A DNA stretch of 64,000 bases from Variovorax paradoxus (GTDB lineage: Bacteria; Pseudomonadota; Gammaproteobacteria; Burkholderiales; Burkholderiaceae_C). The translations under genes and the position numbers were made by a program. This document shows, in pieces, positions 20,037 to 28,416 of the stretch. The stretch is from positions 85,329-149,328 of the forward strand of contig NZ_JAGGNW010000003.1 in assembly GCF_018614875.1 (NCBI RefSeq), in the 5' to 3' direction. The notes beneath the pieces are model-generated. The model made no database searches, was not told the DNA's origin, and saw nothing but the letters and a program-made list of their open reading frames with translations. How positions within the stretch are numbered: the first letter of the stretch is position 1; each line of letters begins with the position of its first letter.

Positions 20037-22063
20037 CACACCGCCCAGCAGGCGCAACCGAGCGCGCCCCAGAAACTCTTGAGGTCGGCGATCGGCAGCT
20101 TGCTGCTCCAGGCCGTCGCATGCTGGTGGCCGTGCACGTTGCAGTTGTTGGCGCAGGCGCAGGCGCAGGCGGCGGCCGCCTTCCGCATCGAGTTCTGCAG
20201 CACCTTCTGCATCGGCGCGCCTTCGGCCGAGGCACCACGTGCATCGGCCCAACCGGCATAGCCGCCGAAGGTGCGCGCAGGCGACCAGTCGGGCATGGCG
20301 GGCGGCGGCGCGCCATCGTCGTGCGCGGCGAACGGGCCGGCGCCCCACACCACCTTGCCGCCCACCATGGTGAGCAGCGCGGTGGTGTCGGCAATGTCCG
20401 ATTCGGCGCAGGCGAAATAGTCGCGGTCCGGCACCACCAGGTCGGCCAGCTGGCCGGCCTCGATGCGGCCCTTCTTGCCTTCTTCGTTCGAGAACCAGGT
20501 CACGTTCTCGGTCCACATGCGCAGCGCGCCCTCGCGGTCGAGGCAGTTGCGCTGCGGGTAGAGCTGCATGCCGCCCACCGTCTTGCCCGTGACCAGCCAC
20601 GACAGCGACACCCACGGGTTGTACGAGGCGACGCGCGTGGCGTCGGTGCCCGCCGAGACCTTCATGCCCTTCTCGAGCATGCGCTTGACCGGCGGCGTGG
20701 CCTCGGCCGCGCCGGGGCCGTAGCGCTCGACGAAATACTCGCCCTGGTAGGCCATGCGGTGCTGCACCGCCACGCCGCCGCCCAGCGCGGCGATGCGGTC
20801 CATCGAATGCTCGGAGATGGTCTCGGCATGGTCGAAGAACCAGTTCAGGCCCGCGAGCGGCGTGTCCTTGTTCACGCGCTCGAACACGTCGAGCGAGCGG
20901 CTGATCGTTTCGTCGTAGGTGGCGTGCATGCGCCAGGGCCAGCGGTTCTGCGCGAGGATGCGCACCACGCCTTCGAGCTCGCCTTCCATCTCGGGCGCCA
21001 TGTCGGGGCGCGGCTGGCGGAAGTCCTCGAAATCGGCGGCCGAGAACACCAGCATCTCGCCTGCGCCGTTGTGGCGGAAATAGTCGTCGCCCTGCTTGTA
21101 TTTCGAGTTCGCGGTCCAGTTCAGGAAGTCCTGCTTCTCCGCCTTGGGCTTCTGCGTGAACAGGTTGTAGGCCAAGCGGATGGTGAGCTGCCCGTCGTCG
21201 GCCAGCTTCTGGATCACGGCGTAGTCGTCGGGATAGTTCTGGTTGCCGCCGCCCGCGTCGATGGCGCCGGTCACGCCCAGGCGGTTGAGCTCGCGCATGA
21301 AGTGGCGCGTGGAATTGAGCTGGTAGTCGAACGGCAGCTTCGGGCCCTTGGCCAGCGTGGCGTAGAGGATGGCGGCGTTCGGCTTGGCCAGCAGCAGCCC
21401 GGTGGGGTTGCCGGCGCCGTCGCGCACGATCTCGCCGCCGGGCGGCGCGGGCGTGTCTTTCGTGTAGCCCACGGCGCGCAGCGCCGCGCCGTTGAGCAGC
21501 GCGCGGTCGTACAGGTGCAGGATGAATACCGGCGTATCGGGCGCCACCGCGTTGAGTTCGGCGATGGTCGGCAGGCGCTTCTCCGTGAACTGGTGCTCGG
21601 TGAAGCCGCCCACCACGCGCACCCACTGGGGCGCGGGCGTGATGGCGACCTGGCGCCTGAGCATGGCCATGGCGTCGGCCAGGCTGCGCACGCCGTCCCA
21701 GCGCAGTTCCATGTTGAAGTTGAGGCCGCCGCGGATGATGTGCAGGTGGTTGTCGATCAACCCCGGCAGCACGCGCTTGCCGTGCAGGTCGATCACGCGG
21801 GTGTGGCTGCCGGCGAGCGGCAGAATGTCTTCCGCGCGGCCCACGCGGGTGAAGCGGCCGTCCTTGATCGCCACCGCGTCGGCCGCGGGGTTGGCGCGGT
21901 CCAGCGTGGTGAAGCGGCCGTTGCGCAGGATAAGGTCGGGTGTCTGGGCGTGGGACATGGTCGAGGTGCCGGAGAAAGAGGTGGCGGCAAGGCCGGGAGC
22001 TGCGAGCGTAGCGCCGAGTGCTCCGAGCAGGCGGCGGCGTTTCGGGTCTGCGGTGGATGTCAT
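20036..22063 (-). CDS. YtcJ-like metal-dependent amidohydrolase with Cys/His-rich tail
   Basis: 675-residue amidohydrolase of the YtcJ/exoenzyme-regulatory type. N-terminal Arg-rich Tat-like signal (KRRRLLGALGATLAAPGLAA), metal-site entry LPGLIDNHLHIIRGG, later HATYDE, DHAE and GTDATRVASYNP active-site regions. Unusual is the C-terminal 45 residues: Cys at 633, 635, 637 and 641, His at 644, 646 and 648 (NCNVHGHQH), and Cys at 670 and 672, which looks like an extra metal-binding tail. The ATG at 22063 begins the signal; the stop overlaps DoxX by one base and the start overlaps the XapX gene by four. Substrate unknown. Confidence 0.87.
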   Translation of the reverse strand: MTSTADPKRRRLLGALGATLAAPGLAATSFSGTSTMSHAQTPDLILRNGRFTTLDRANPAADAVAIKDGRFTRVGRAEDILPLAGSHTRVIDLHGKRVLPGLIDNHLHIIRGGLNFNMELRWDGVRSLADAMAMLRRQVAITPAPQWVRVVGGFTEHQFTEKRLPTIAELNAVAPDTPVFILHLYDRALLNGAALRAVGYTKDTPAPPGGEIVRDGAGNPTGLLLAKPNAAILYATLAKGPKLPFDYQLNSTRHFMRELNRLGVTGAIDAGGGNQNYPDDYAVIQKLADDGQLTIRLAYNLFTQKPKAEKQDFLNWTANSKYKQGDDYFRHNGAGEMLVFSAADFEDFRQPRPDMAPEMEGELEGVVRILAQNRWPWRMHATYDETISRSLDVFERVNKDTPLAGLNWFFDHAETISEHSMDRIAALGGGVAVQHRMAYQGEYFVERYGPGAAEATPPVKRMLEKGMKVSAGTDATRVASYNPWVSLSWLVTGKTVGGMQLYPQRNCLDREGALRMWTENVTWFSNEEGKKGRIEAGQLADLVVPDRDYFACAESDIADTTALLTMVGGKVVWGAGPFAAHDDGAPPPAMPDWSPARTFGGYAGWADARGASAEGAPMQKVLQNSMRKAAAACACACANNCNVHGHQHATAWSSKLPIADLKSFWGALGCACWAV

Positions 22064-22350
22064 GCGCTGTGCTTGTCGGACGGTTGAGCGTCGGCGGTGT
22101 TCGACGCGGAGGGCTGCACGCACTTCGGCAGTTCGCCGAAGACGTGCGGCTTCACCTGGTCGCGCAGCCACGAGGTGGTGGCCGGGCGTTCGAACACCTG
22201 CCGCACCAGCGGCGGGATCTGCTCGCCGAGCAGAATCCCGAGGAGCCCCACCAGGGCGATCACCGGCGGCGCCGGCGAGCGCACCTGGAAGAGCGCGTAG
22301 ATCACGCCGACCAGCAGGCCCAGCGCAAGGGAAACGACATAGGTCTTCAT
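22060..22350 (-). CDS. XapX-domain small membrane protein
   Basis: 96-residue protein with two hydrophobic helices in the first 45 residues (YVVSLALGLLVGVIYALFQV and a second after RSPAPPVIALVGLLGILLGE), matching the short XapX domain. The C-terminal half is hydrophilic with one Cys (LPKCVQP). XapX genes are commonly next to YtcJ-like amidohydrolases and isochorismatase-like hydrolases, as here. Function unknown. It overlaps the amidohydrolase start by four bases and is 31 bases after the hydrolase gene. Confidence 0.82.
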   Translation of the reverse strand: MKTYVVSLALGLLVGVIYALFQVRSPAPPVIALVGLLGILLGEQIPPLVRQVFERPATTSWLRDQVKPHVFGELPKCVQPSASNTADAQPSDKHSA

Positions 22351-22381
22351 GGCGGGCGTTTCTTCTTCGCTTTTTATGCGC

Positions 22382-23035
22382 TCAGCCTTCGTGCGCGCCG
22401 AACATGGTCTTGGCGTAGGTCACGCCCAGGCCGTAGGCGCCGCCCACCTTCTTCGCGATGCCGGTGGTCAGCTCGTAGGTGTCGCCGCGCGCCCAGTCGC
22501 GCTGCAGCTCGAGCAGGTATTGCAGCGAGGTCATCGGCTGCGCGCCGGCCTGCACCATGCGCTCCATCGCGCGGTTGTGCGCCTCGGCCGACACGTCGCC
22601 GCAGGCGTCGGCAATCACGTACACCTCGAAGCCCTGGTCGAGCGCCGACAGGGCCGGGCCGACGATGCACACGCTGGTCCACAGGCCCGCGAGCACGATG
22701 CGCGGCTTGCCGATCTGGTTCACGCGCTCGATCACGGCCGCGTCTTCCCAGGTGTTCATCGAGGTGCGGTCGAGCATCTTCTGGCCCGGGAAGGCGTCGG
22801 TGATCTCGCTGAACATCGGGCCCGAGAAGCTCTTCTCGGCCACGGTCGTGAGAATGGTCGACACGCCGAAGCCGGCCGCGGCCTGCGCCACCAGCGCGGC
22901 GTTGTTGCGCAGGTTCACGGCATCGATCGAATGCGTGGCAAAGGCCATCTGCGACTGGAAGTCGATCATCACCAGCGTGTGGTCGGTGGGCGTGAGCAGC
23001 TTGGCGCCGGCGGTGGGGGTGGCCTTGATGGACAT
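22382..23035 (-). CDS. YcaC-like cysteine hydrolase (isochorismatase family)
   Basis: 217-residue isochorismatase-fold hydrolase close to E. coli YcaC, whose physiological substrate is unknown. Probable catalytic Asp is D25 in VMIDFQSQM, nucleophile C123 in LWTSVCIVGP, and a catalytic Lys candidate is K68 in AEKSF. First gene of the six-gene leftward cluster, transcribed from the intergenic region it shares with the LysR gene. AAGGAG precedes the ATG at 23035. Expression is probably LysR-controlled. Confidence 0.9.
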   Translation of the reverse strand: MSIKATPTAGAKLLTPTDHTLVMIDFQSQMAFATHSIDAVNLRNNAALVAQAAAGFGVSTILTTVAEKSFSGPMFSEITDAFPGQKMLDRTSMNTWEDAAVIERVNQIGKPRIVLAGLWTSVCIVGPALSALDQGFEVYVIADACGDVSAEAHNRAMERMVQAGAQPMTSLQYLLELQRDWARGDTYELTTGIAKKVGGAYGLGVTYAKTMFGAHEG

Positions 23036-23159
23036 GGGGGGCTCCTTCGGTTGAGTGGATGTTCGATTGGATTCACAATTGCTTTCGGAGGAAATCCCCT
23101 TGGCATGAGTTGAATCATCGAGGCCTTTCCATCCAGCATTGACGAAACTTTTCACAACC

Positions 23160-23182
23160 AATGATCGAAGTTTTCGATCATT
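23160..23182. promoter_or_regulatory. LysR-type operator between the hydrolase and LysR genes
   Basis: AATGATCGAA-GTT-TTCGATCATT: perfect 10-bp inverted repeat with a 3-base centre. It contains ATC-N9-GAT, the classical T-N11-A recognition pattern for LysR-type regulators. It lies 22-44 bases before the LysR start and 125-147 before the hydrolase start, fitting autoregulation plus divergent activation. Confidence 0.72.
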
Positions 23183-23203
23183 CCCTTTTTCGAGGATTGC
23201 CGC

Positions 23204-24112
23204 GTGCTCAAGCTCAGTCTGGAAGCCATCGAGGTCGTCGACGCCATTGCGCGCCACGGCTCCTTCGCCGCCGCCGCCACGCGCCTGAACAAGGTGCCTT
23301 CCACCATCTCGTACGCAGTGGGCAAGCTGGAGGAGCAGCTGGGCATGCTGCTGTTCGAGCGCAACGGCCCGCGGGTGACGCTCACCGGCGCCGGCGAGGA
23401 AATGCTCAAGGAGGGCCGCTGGCTGCTCAGCGCCGCGAGCGACCTCGAATCGCGCATGCGGCAGATCGCCACCGGTTACGAGTCGGAGCTGCGGCTGGTG
23501 CATGACTCGCTCATTCCCACGCAGGCGCTGATCGACGACATCCGCGCCTTCGAGGACTTGCGCTGCGGCACCCGGCTGCGCGTGGGCTGCGAGGCGCTCA
23601 CCGGCAGCTGGGAGGCGCTGCGCGAGGGCCGCGCCGACATCGTCATTGCCGCCGGCGAAGGCCCGGCCGGTGGCGGTTACCAGGCCGTGACCGTGGGGAG
23701 CCTGGAGTTCGCGTTCTGCGTTGCGCCCACCCATCCGCTCACGCGGCTGGGCCGGCCGCTGCAGCGCGGCGACCTGCTGGAGTACAACGCCATCGTGGTG
23801 GGCGACAGCGCGCGCACGCTGTCGGACCGCACGGTGGGCCTGCTCGCCGGCCAGCCGCGCATCACCGTGCCATCGATGGCCGCGAAGATCGCCTGCCAGG
23901 TGACTGCGCTGGGCCATGGCTTTCTGCCGCGCGCCTGCATCGTGAACGAGCTGAAGCGCGGCACGCTGGTGGAACTGCCGACCGAAGAGCCGCGCGCGCC
24001 CGAGACGTTCTGGCTCGCATGGAAGACCAACGCCCAGGGCCAGGCGCTGCGCTGGTGGCGGGAACGGATGAACCGCACGCTGGTGCCGGCGCTGCTGCCG
24101 CGCTCGGCCTGA
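23204..24112 (+). CDS. LysR-family regulator of the YcaC-XapX-YtcJ cluster
   Basis: 302-residue LysR regulator started from GTG with GAGGA upstream. N-terminal winged helix (residues 1-60) contains RHGSFAAAATRLNKVPSTISYAVGKLEEQLG; a periplasmic-binding-protein-like effector domain follows from about residue 90. Divergent from the six-gene cluster over a perfect ATC-N9-GAT palindrome, so it probably controls that cluster and itself. Effector unknown. Confidence 0.9.
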   Translation: MLKLSLEAIEVVDAIARHGSFAAAATRLNKVPSTISYAVGKLEEQLGMLLFERNGPRVTLTGAGEEMLKEGRWLLSAASDLESRMRQIATGYESELRLVHDSLIPTQALIDDIRAFEDLRCGTRLRVGCEALTGSWEALREGRADIVIAAGEGPAGGGYQAVTVGSLEFAFCVAPTHPLTRLGRPLQRGDLLEYNAIVVGDSARTLSDRTVGLLAGQPRITVPSMAAKIACQVTALGHGFLPRACIVNELKRGTLVELPTEEPRAPETFWLAWKTNAQGQALRWWRERMNRTLVPALLPRSA

Positions 24113-24187
24113 GCGCCGATCAGCCGCATGGCCCGCGCGCGGTCGGCCGCCTCCAGCGCGTTGCAGGGCCACCGGCGGATGCGAAAT

Positions 24188-24213
24188 GTCAGAAACTGGC
24201 ATACAATTCTGAC
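24188..24213. promoter_or_regulatory. inverted repeat upstream of abiEi
   Basis: GTCAGAA (24188-24194) and TTCTGAC (24207-24213) are a perfect 7-bp inverted repeat, 12 bases apart, starting 36 bases before the antitoxin ATG. A TACAAT hexamer (24202-24207) fits a -10 box inside it. AbiEi antitoxins repress their own promoters through inverted repeats, so this is the likely operator. Confidence 0.5.
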
Positions 24214-24223
24214 TCGAACCATC

Positions 24224-24820
24224 ATGACCACGCTGCCCGAATCCATCCTGCTGCACGCACACACCCTGCCTGAGGGAGGTGTGCTGTCGCCTAAGGAATT
24301 CCTGCATCTCGGAAGCCGTGCCGCCGTCGACCAGGCGCTTTCCCGGCTCACCAAGGAAGGCAAGCTGCTCCGCGTTGCGCGCGCCACCTACGTCACGCCG
24401 GTGTCGAGCCGCTTCGGCACGCGTGCGCCGGCACCGGAAAAAGTGGTGCACGCGCTGGCCGCTCAAAGTGGCGAGGTCGTGACACCCCACGGCGCGAACG
24501 CCGCCAATGCGCTGGGACTGACCCAGCAAGTACCGATTCGCGAGGTCTACCTGACCTCGGGACGCACGCGCAAACTCAAGCTCGGACGTTCCGAGGTCGT
24601 GGTCAAGCATGCTCCGCGCTGGATGCTTGCGCTGGGAGCTGGGCCGGCCGGGGCGGCCGTGCGCGCGCTGGCCTGGATGGGACCCAGCCATGTGAGCGAA
24701 TCGCTGGCAGCCTTGCACCGCACGCTGCCGCCGGCTGAATGGCGGGCGCTGATGTCGGCGCGCGCGGCCCTGCCGTCCTGGATGGCAAGGGCCATCGGCG
24801 CAGAGGCGCTACGTGGCTGA
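24224..24820 (+). CDS. AbiEi-type antitoxin / transcriptional regulator
   Basis: 198-residue protein with an N-terminal winged-helix region (GVLSPKEFLHLGSRAAVDQALSRLTKEGKLLRVARATY) and a C-terminal domain, the layout of AbiEi antitoxins (DUF6088 group). In type IV AbiE systems the antitoxin does not bind the toxin but counteracts it and represses the operon. The ATG at 24224 is preferred to longer frames because the operator-like inverted repeat lies directly upstream. It overlaps the toxin gene by eight bases. As the toxin is truncated, this gene may now act only as a regulator. Confidence 0.8.
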   Translation: MTTLPESILLHAHTLPEGGVLSPKEFLHLGSRAAVDQALSRLTKEGKLLRVARATYVTPVSSRFGTRAPAPEKVVHALAAQSGEVVTPHGANAANALGLTQQVPIREVYLTSGRTRKLKLGRSEVVVKHAPRWMLALGAGPAGAAVRALAWMGPSHVSESLAALHRTLPPAEWRALMSARAALPSWMARAIGAEALRG

Positions 24821-25577
24821 GCACTATTTCGCCCTCGGCAAAGAGGACCAGGGCGAAGTTCTGGAACAGGCCCGAGCGAAGACTGGCCGACCTACTCATT
24901 TGCTCGAAAAGGATGTGTGGGTCGTGTGGGCCGTCGGCGCTTTGTTCGAATCGCCGCTTGCCGCCGACCTCACGTTCAAAGGCGGTACGTCACTCTCGAA
25001 GGCCTACAAGATCATCGACCGCTTCTCCGAAGACATCGATCTCACCTACGACATCCGCAAGCTGATCGCGGACCTCACCGGCGGCGAAGACTTCCTGCCG
25101 GCGAATCGCAGCCAAGCCAGTAAATGGACCAAGGCCGTTCGAAACCGTCTTCCCGAATGGATCACCACCGAAGTGCAACCGCTTCTTCAAGCTGAGCTAG
25201 AACGGGCGCAATTGGACGCAAAGCTGGAGATCGGCGGTGCGGAGCACGACAAGCTCCTGCTGCACTACCCGGCGATCAAGCAAGGCACCGGCTACGTCTC
25301 CCCTGTCGTGGCGCTGGAGTTCGGCGACCGGGCGACTGGAGAACCACACCAGGTGTTATCTGTTGCGTGCGACATGGATGGCCACGTCGATGGCGAGGCG
25401 TCCCGTTTTCGAACTGGTTTCTGGCACGCTTCGCGCAGCGCTTTCGCGGTCCGATTGCACCGCCGAACCGACCGTGCATTCGGACCCGGGCTGGCACCAC
25501 AAGATGCAGCCCTATCGGACGATGCTTGCGCGTCGCGGAGTCACGCAAAGCATGGGCCGCAAGGGCAACTGCTTTGA
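24813..25577 (+). pseudogene. AbiEii-type nucleotidyltransferase toxin, 3' end replaced by IS3 remnant
   Basis: The frame encodes 254 residues, of which about 190 resemble AbiEii toxins: KGGTSLSKAYKIIDRF is nucleotidyltransferase motif I, FSEDIDL supplies the Asp pair of motif II, and GDRATGEPHQVLSVACDMDG is typical of the middle of the family. From about 25393 the DNA is IS3-type transposase sequence read out of frame, giving an unrelated tail. AbiEii proteins usually run near 290-300 residues, so the C-terminal part is lost and toxicity is doubtful. The antitoxin gene upstream is intact. Confidence 0.75.
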
Positions 25578-25805
25578 CAACGCGGTGATCGAGAGCTTCT
25601 TCGGCACCCTAAAAGCCGAGTACTTCCATCTTGCAACGCTCGACGGCCTTGAGGCGCTCGAAGCGGGCGTGCACGATTACATTCACTACTACAACCACGA
25701 GCGCATCAAGCTCGGATTGCGAGGGCTCAGTCCGGTGGATTACCGGCTGAGAAGCACCGCCTGATCGGTGGGATCGTGACTGTCCAACTTCTGGGGGTCA
25801 GTTCA
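25393..25805 (+). mobile_element. IS3-family insertion sequence, right-end remnant
   Basis: The frame ending at 25764 encodes the C-terminal about 124 residues of an IS3-group OrfB transposase: RRPVFELVSGTLRAAL, TVHSDPGWHH (second catalytic Asp), QSMGRKGNCFDNAVIESFFG (catalytic Glu) and YIHYYNHERIKLGLRGLSP. The first catalytic Asp, all of OrfA and the left end are missing, so it cannot transpose by itself. The right terminal repeat is recognisable: read inward it is TGAACTGACCCCCAGAAGTT (25786-25805). The left boundary, where it joins the AbiEii gene, is approximate. Confidence 0.82.
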
Positions 25806-26202
25806 AAGCCGGGGCGATTCATAGCGACGAAGTCTCCGACCTGAAGTATGAGACCCGCGATTTAGCTCCAGACGCTTGCAACGAGTGTCACTTTCGTCCT
25901 TGGAAAGAAATACGACGTTCGTTAGCGGTGAAGGCTCGCGTGTGCCGATGCCCCGGGTTCACCAGGGTGCGGTGCCGACCCGTCCGATCGTGCTTCACCC
26001 GCCAGGGTGAAGCGACACCGCGGCTGCAAGCCGCACGCGCACCGCCAGCGCTCTGAGCCAAGTTCGCGGCCGGCGCATCCCCCGAACGCAGTATTGACGG
26101 ACGCGCGCCAAGCCCATCTACTCGCCATTCGCCGGATCTGGGGAGGTGACAAGACCCACAGCCGCTTGAGCAAGTTGTGATCAAAAAAACTGGAGGAGAA
26201 AA
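25806..26202. other. intergenic stretch after the IS remnant
   Basis: About 400 bases with no recognised gene. A plus-strand frame stays open from the IS end to about 26057 without a plausible start (reading ...HSDEVSDLKYETRDLAPDA...), perhaps a remnant of an interrupted gene. A perfect 9-bp hairpin GCTTCACCC-GCCA-GGGTGAAGC occupies 25992-26013. GGAGGAGAAAA before 26203 is the next gene's ribosome site. Confidence 0.45.
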
Positions 26203-27162
26203 ATGTACACCCGTGTGGTCGCGTCCATAACTTTGCTTGTCGCTCTAGGCGCATGCACAACGATAGGCAACTCAAATCAATCAGCGCACGAACCTGAGCG
26301 AACATCAGGCTACGGCTACATCCCTCTGGATGGCCTCGCCGTTGATCAGACCTTCGAGTCAGACAGCTGTAAGGAGTGGCGCCAGTTCACGCCCAGTAGA
26401 GCAGCAGGCAGCACTGCGAGTGAGCTTCTGGGAAAACGCGCTGGCGTTGACCCATTTAAGCCTCTGCTTGAAAGCCTGCCGGACATTTCTGTGCGATTTG
26501 CCGTGGCAAGTTTTGATTCTTCGGGTGGCTTAACCTTCGGCCCTGCAAAAATCACCAGCAAATTCGGCACTTATCGGGCCGTACTTGACTACGTCAATGT
26601 AGATGCGATTCCGGTAAGCCTGTCCGTCGGCGCGATTGTCTCTGGCCGTAAATTCAAACTGAGTGATGCTCGGGCGGGAAACATGAGAATCGATGGGTTT
26701 GACGTCCAGATTCAAGCTCCGGGTGAAAAGGCAATAAGTCCGACAAGCGATCTCGTGACGATTCCCGTCTATGTGGGAGTAGGCATGCGCGTCGCTGCGG
26801 ATGTCACTGCCTTGGAAGGAGGTATTCCTCTAGTCAGCTTGGGAATCATCGGACTGGAAGCCCAGGCAAAGAGGCTTACCGGCACTCTGACCGTTCAGAC
26901 AATTGGTATTACGGGAGAGTCAGTTGCTGCTTCTATGCCACTGCCTAGCAAGCTCGATCAGACCACCATAGAGAACGGTATCCTGTCCATCGGTGCAAAT
27001 CGTTCTGCCATATACAAGTCGGGCACAAGCGGCACGACCACCACGCCTCGAGTGGTCGGAATATACAGTCCCGTTGGCTCGGAACCAGCACTGGTGAATG
27101 CCATCTATTCCGAGTTATCGCGAGAACGGCCGAAATGGTCCCGTCCGTGCAAGCCGGTTTGA
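26203..27162 (+). CDS. putative lipoprotein, lower-GC, unknown function
   Basis: 319-residue protein with a lipoprotein signal (residues 1-18, lipobox LGAC). The mature part has a Ser/Gly-rich region (DSSGGLTFGPAKITSK), alternating hydrophobic strands and no recognised catalytic motif, so it looks like a beta-rich envelope protein. GGAGGAGAAAA gives a strong ribosome site. The codon and base composition are visibly less GC-rich than surrounding genes, and it lies directly beyond an IS remnant and a toxin-antitoxin locus, so horizontal acquisition is likely. No neighbour gives a functional hint. Confidence 0.72.
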   Translation: MYTRVVASITLLVALGACTTIGNSNQSAHEPERTSGYGYIPLDGLAVDQTFESDSCKEWRQFTPSRAAGSTASELLGKRAGVDPFKPLLESLPDISVRFAVASFDSSGGLTFGPAKITSKFGTYRAVLDYVNVDAIPVSLSVGAIVSGRKFKLSDARAGNMRIDGFDVQIQAPGEKAISPTSDLVTIPVYVGVGMRVAADVTALEGGIPLVSLGIIGLEAQAKRLTGTLTVQTIGITGESVAASMPLPSKLDQTTIENGILSIGANRSAIYKSGTSGTTTTPRVVGIYSPVGSEPALVNAIYSELSRERPKWSRPCKPV

Positions 27163-27380
27163 GACCGGCCGAGTTGAGGTGCGCTGTCCCTTTGCTTTTT
27201 TTGCAGTCGACAACGGTACGGCTTGCCGCGCCGCGGCGGGTGACGCTTTGCGGGTCAAGGTGCCGCATCGAGACGCGGTGCTCGTGGAGCGGTCTTGCCC
27301 TTGAGTGATGCTGGCGCCTTCCATGTCACCAGAGGATGAGGAGCTTTCTGCTTTCGCATCAGCGCCCTCGCCAGCGCACG

Positions 27381-28376
27381 TCAATCCGCGGTCGCGCCCG
27401 ATTTCTTCACCAGCTCGGCCCAGCGCGGAATCTCGCGCGCCATGTGGTCGCGCAACTCCTCGGGCGTGCTGCCGACGATCTCCATGGCCAGCTGGCCCGA
27501 GAGCTTGGCCTGCACGTCGGGCTGCTTCAATGCCTTGACGATCTCGGCATTCAGGCGCTGAACGATGGGCTTGGGCGTGCCCTTGGGCGCATAGACCGCC
27601 TGCCACGACGACATCTCGAAGCCCGGCACGCCCGACTCGATCATGGTCGGCAGTTCCGGCACCAGCGCGATGCGCTTGCCGGTGGTCACGGCCAGCAGCT
27701 TGAGCCGGCCGCTCTTCACGAGCGGCAGCGCGGCGGTCACCTGGTCGAACATGAAGGGCACCAGGCCCGAGGCCACGTCCGTCATCGCGGGCGGCGTGCC
27801 CTTGTACGGCACGTGCGTGAGCTTCACGCCGATCATGTCGGCGAACATCTCGCCCGCCAGGTGGGTCGAGGTGCCGGCGCCGGACGAGGCGAAGGTGCGC
27901 TTGGATTCGTCCTTCTTGAGCAGCGCGATCAGCTCGGCCACCGAGTTCACACCGAGCTGGCTGTTGACGATCAGCACGTTGGGCAGCCGCCCGACCAGCG
28001 TCACGGGCTCGAAGTCCTTCATGGCGTCGTAGGGCAGCTTCTTGTAGAGGCTGGGGTTGATGGCGTGCGTGCTGATGGTGCCGCCGAACAGCGTGTAGCC
28101 GTCGGGCGCGGCCTTGGCCACGTAGGCCGCGCCGATGCCGCCGGCCTGCCCCGGCTTGTTGTCCACCACCACCGACTGGTGAAGGCTCTCCTGCAGCTTG
28201 TTCGACAGGACGCGTCCCACGATGTCGGTCGAGCCGCCGGCGGTGAAGGGCACGACGTAGGTGATGGTCTTGGCGGCGGGCCATTCGGCCTGCGCAAGGA
28301 CCGAGGCCGGTGCGAATGCGAGCGCGGATGCGAGCGCGGCGGACCAAAGGCCCGCGGCGCGTTGGATGAAGGGCAT
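27381..28376 (-). CDS. Bug-family (TctC-like) substrate-binding protein
   Basis: 331-residue periplasmic binding protein of the Bug/TctC family with a signal peptide ending ASVLAQ (about residue 29). Family marks: IVPFTAGGSTDIVGR, VDNKPGQAGGIGAAYVAKAAPDGYTLF, and THVPYKGTPPAMTDVASG. Bug proteins bind carboxylates for tripartite TctABC transporters, but here no membrane subunits are nearby, as is usual for these expanded families. It follows the RraA-type aldolase and IlvD/Edd dehydratase genes, so its ligand may be a sugar acid; this is inference from context. Confidence 0.9.
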   Translation of the reverse strand: MPFIQRAAGLWSAALASALAFAPASVLAQAEWPAAKTITYVVPFTAGGSTDIVGRVLSNKLQESLHQSVVVDNKPGQAGGIGAAYVAKAAPDGYTLFGGTISTHAINPSLYKKLPYDAMKDFEPVTLVGRLPNVLIVNSQLGVNSVAELIALLKKDESKRTFASSGAGTSTHLAGEMFADMIGVKLTHVPYKGTPPAMTDVASGLVPFMFDQVTAALPLVKSGRLKLLAVTTGKRIALVPELPTMIESGVPGFEMSSWQAVYAPKGTPKPIVQRLNAEIVKALKQPDVQAKLSGQLAMEIVGSTPEELRDHMAREIPRWAELVKKSGATAD

Positions 28377-28416
28377 GGTGTTGTCTCTGTTGTGGTTGTC
28401 GAGCGGGAAACCGGCG

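Noticed and set aside
20003..22087. 694-residue plus-strand frame opposite the amidohydrolase
   Set aside because: Shadow of a gene with clear catalytic motifs on the minus strand.
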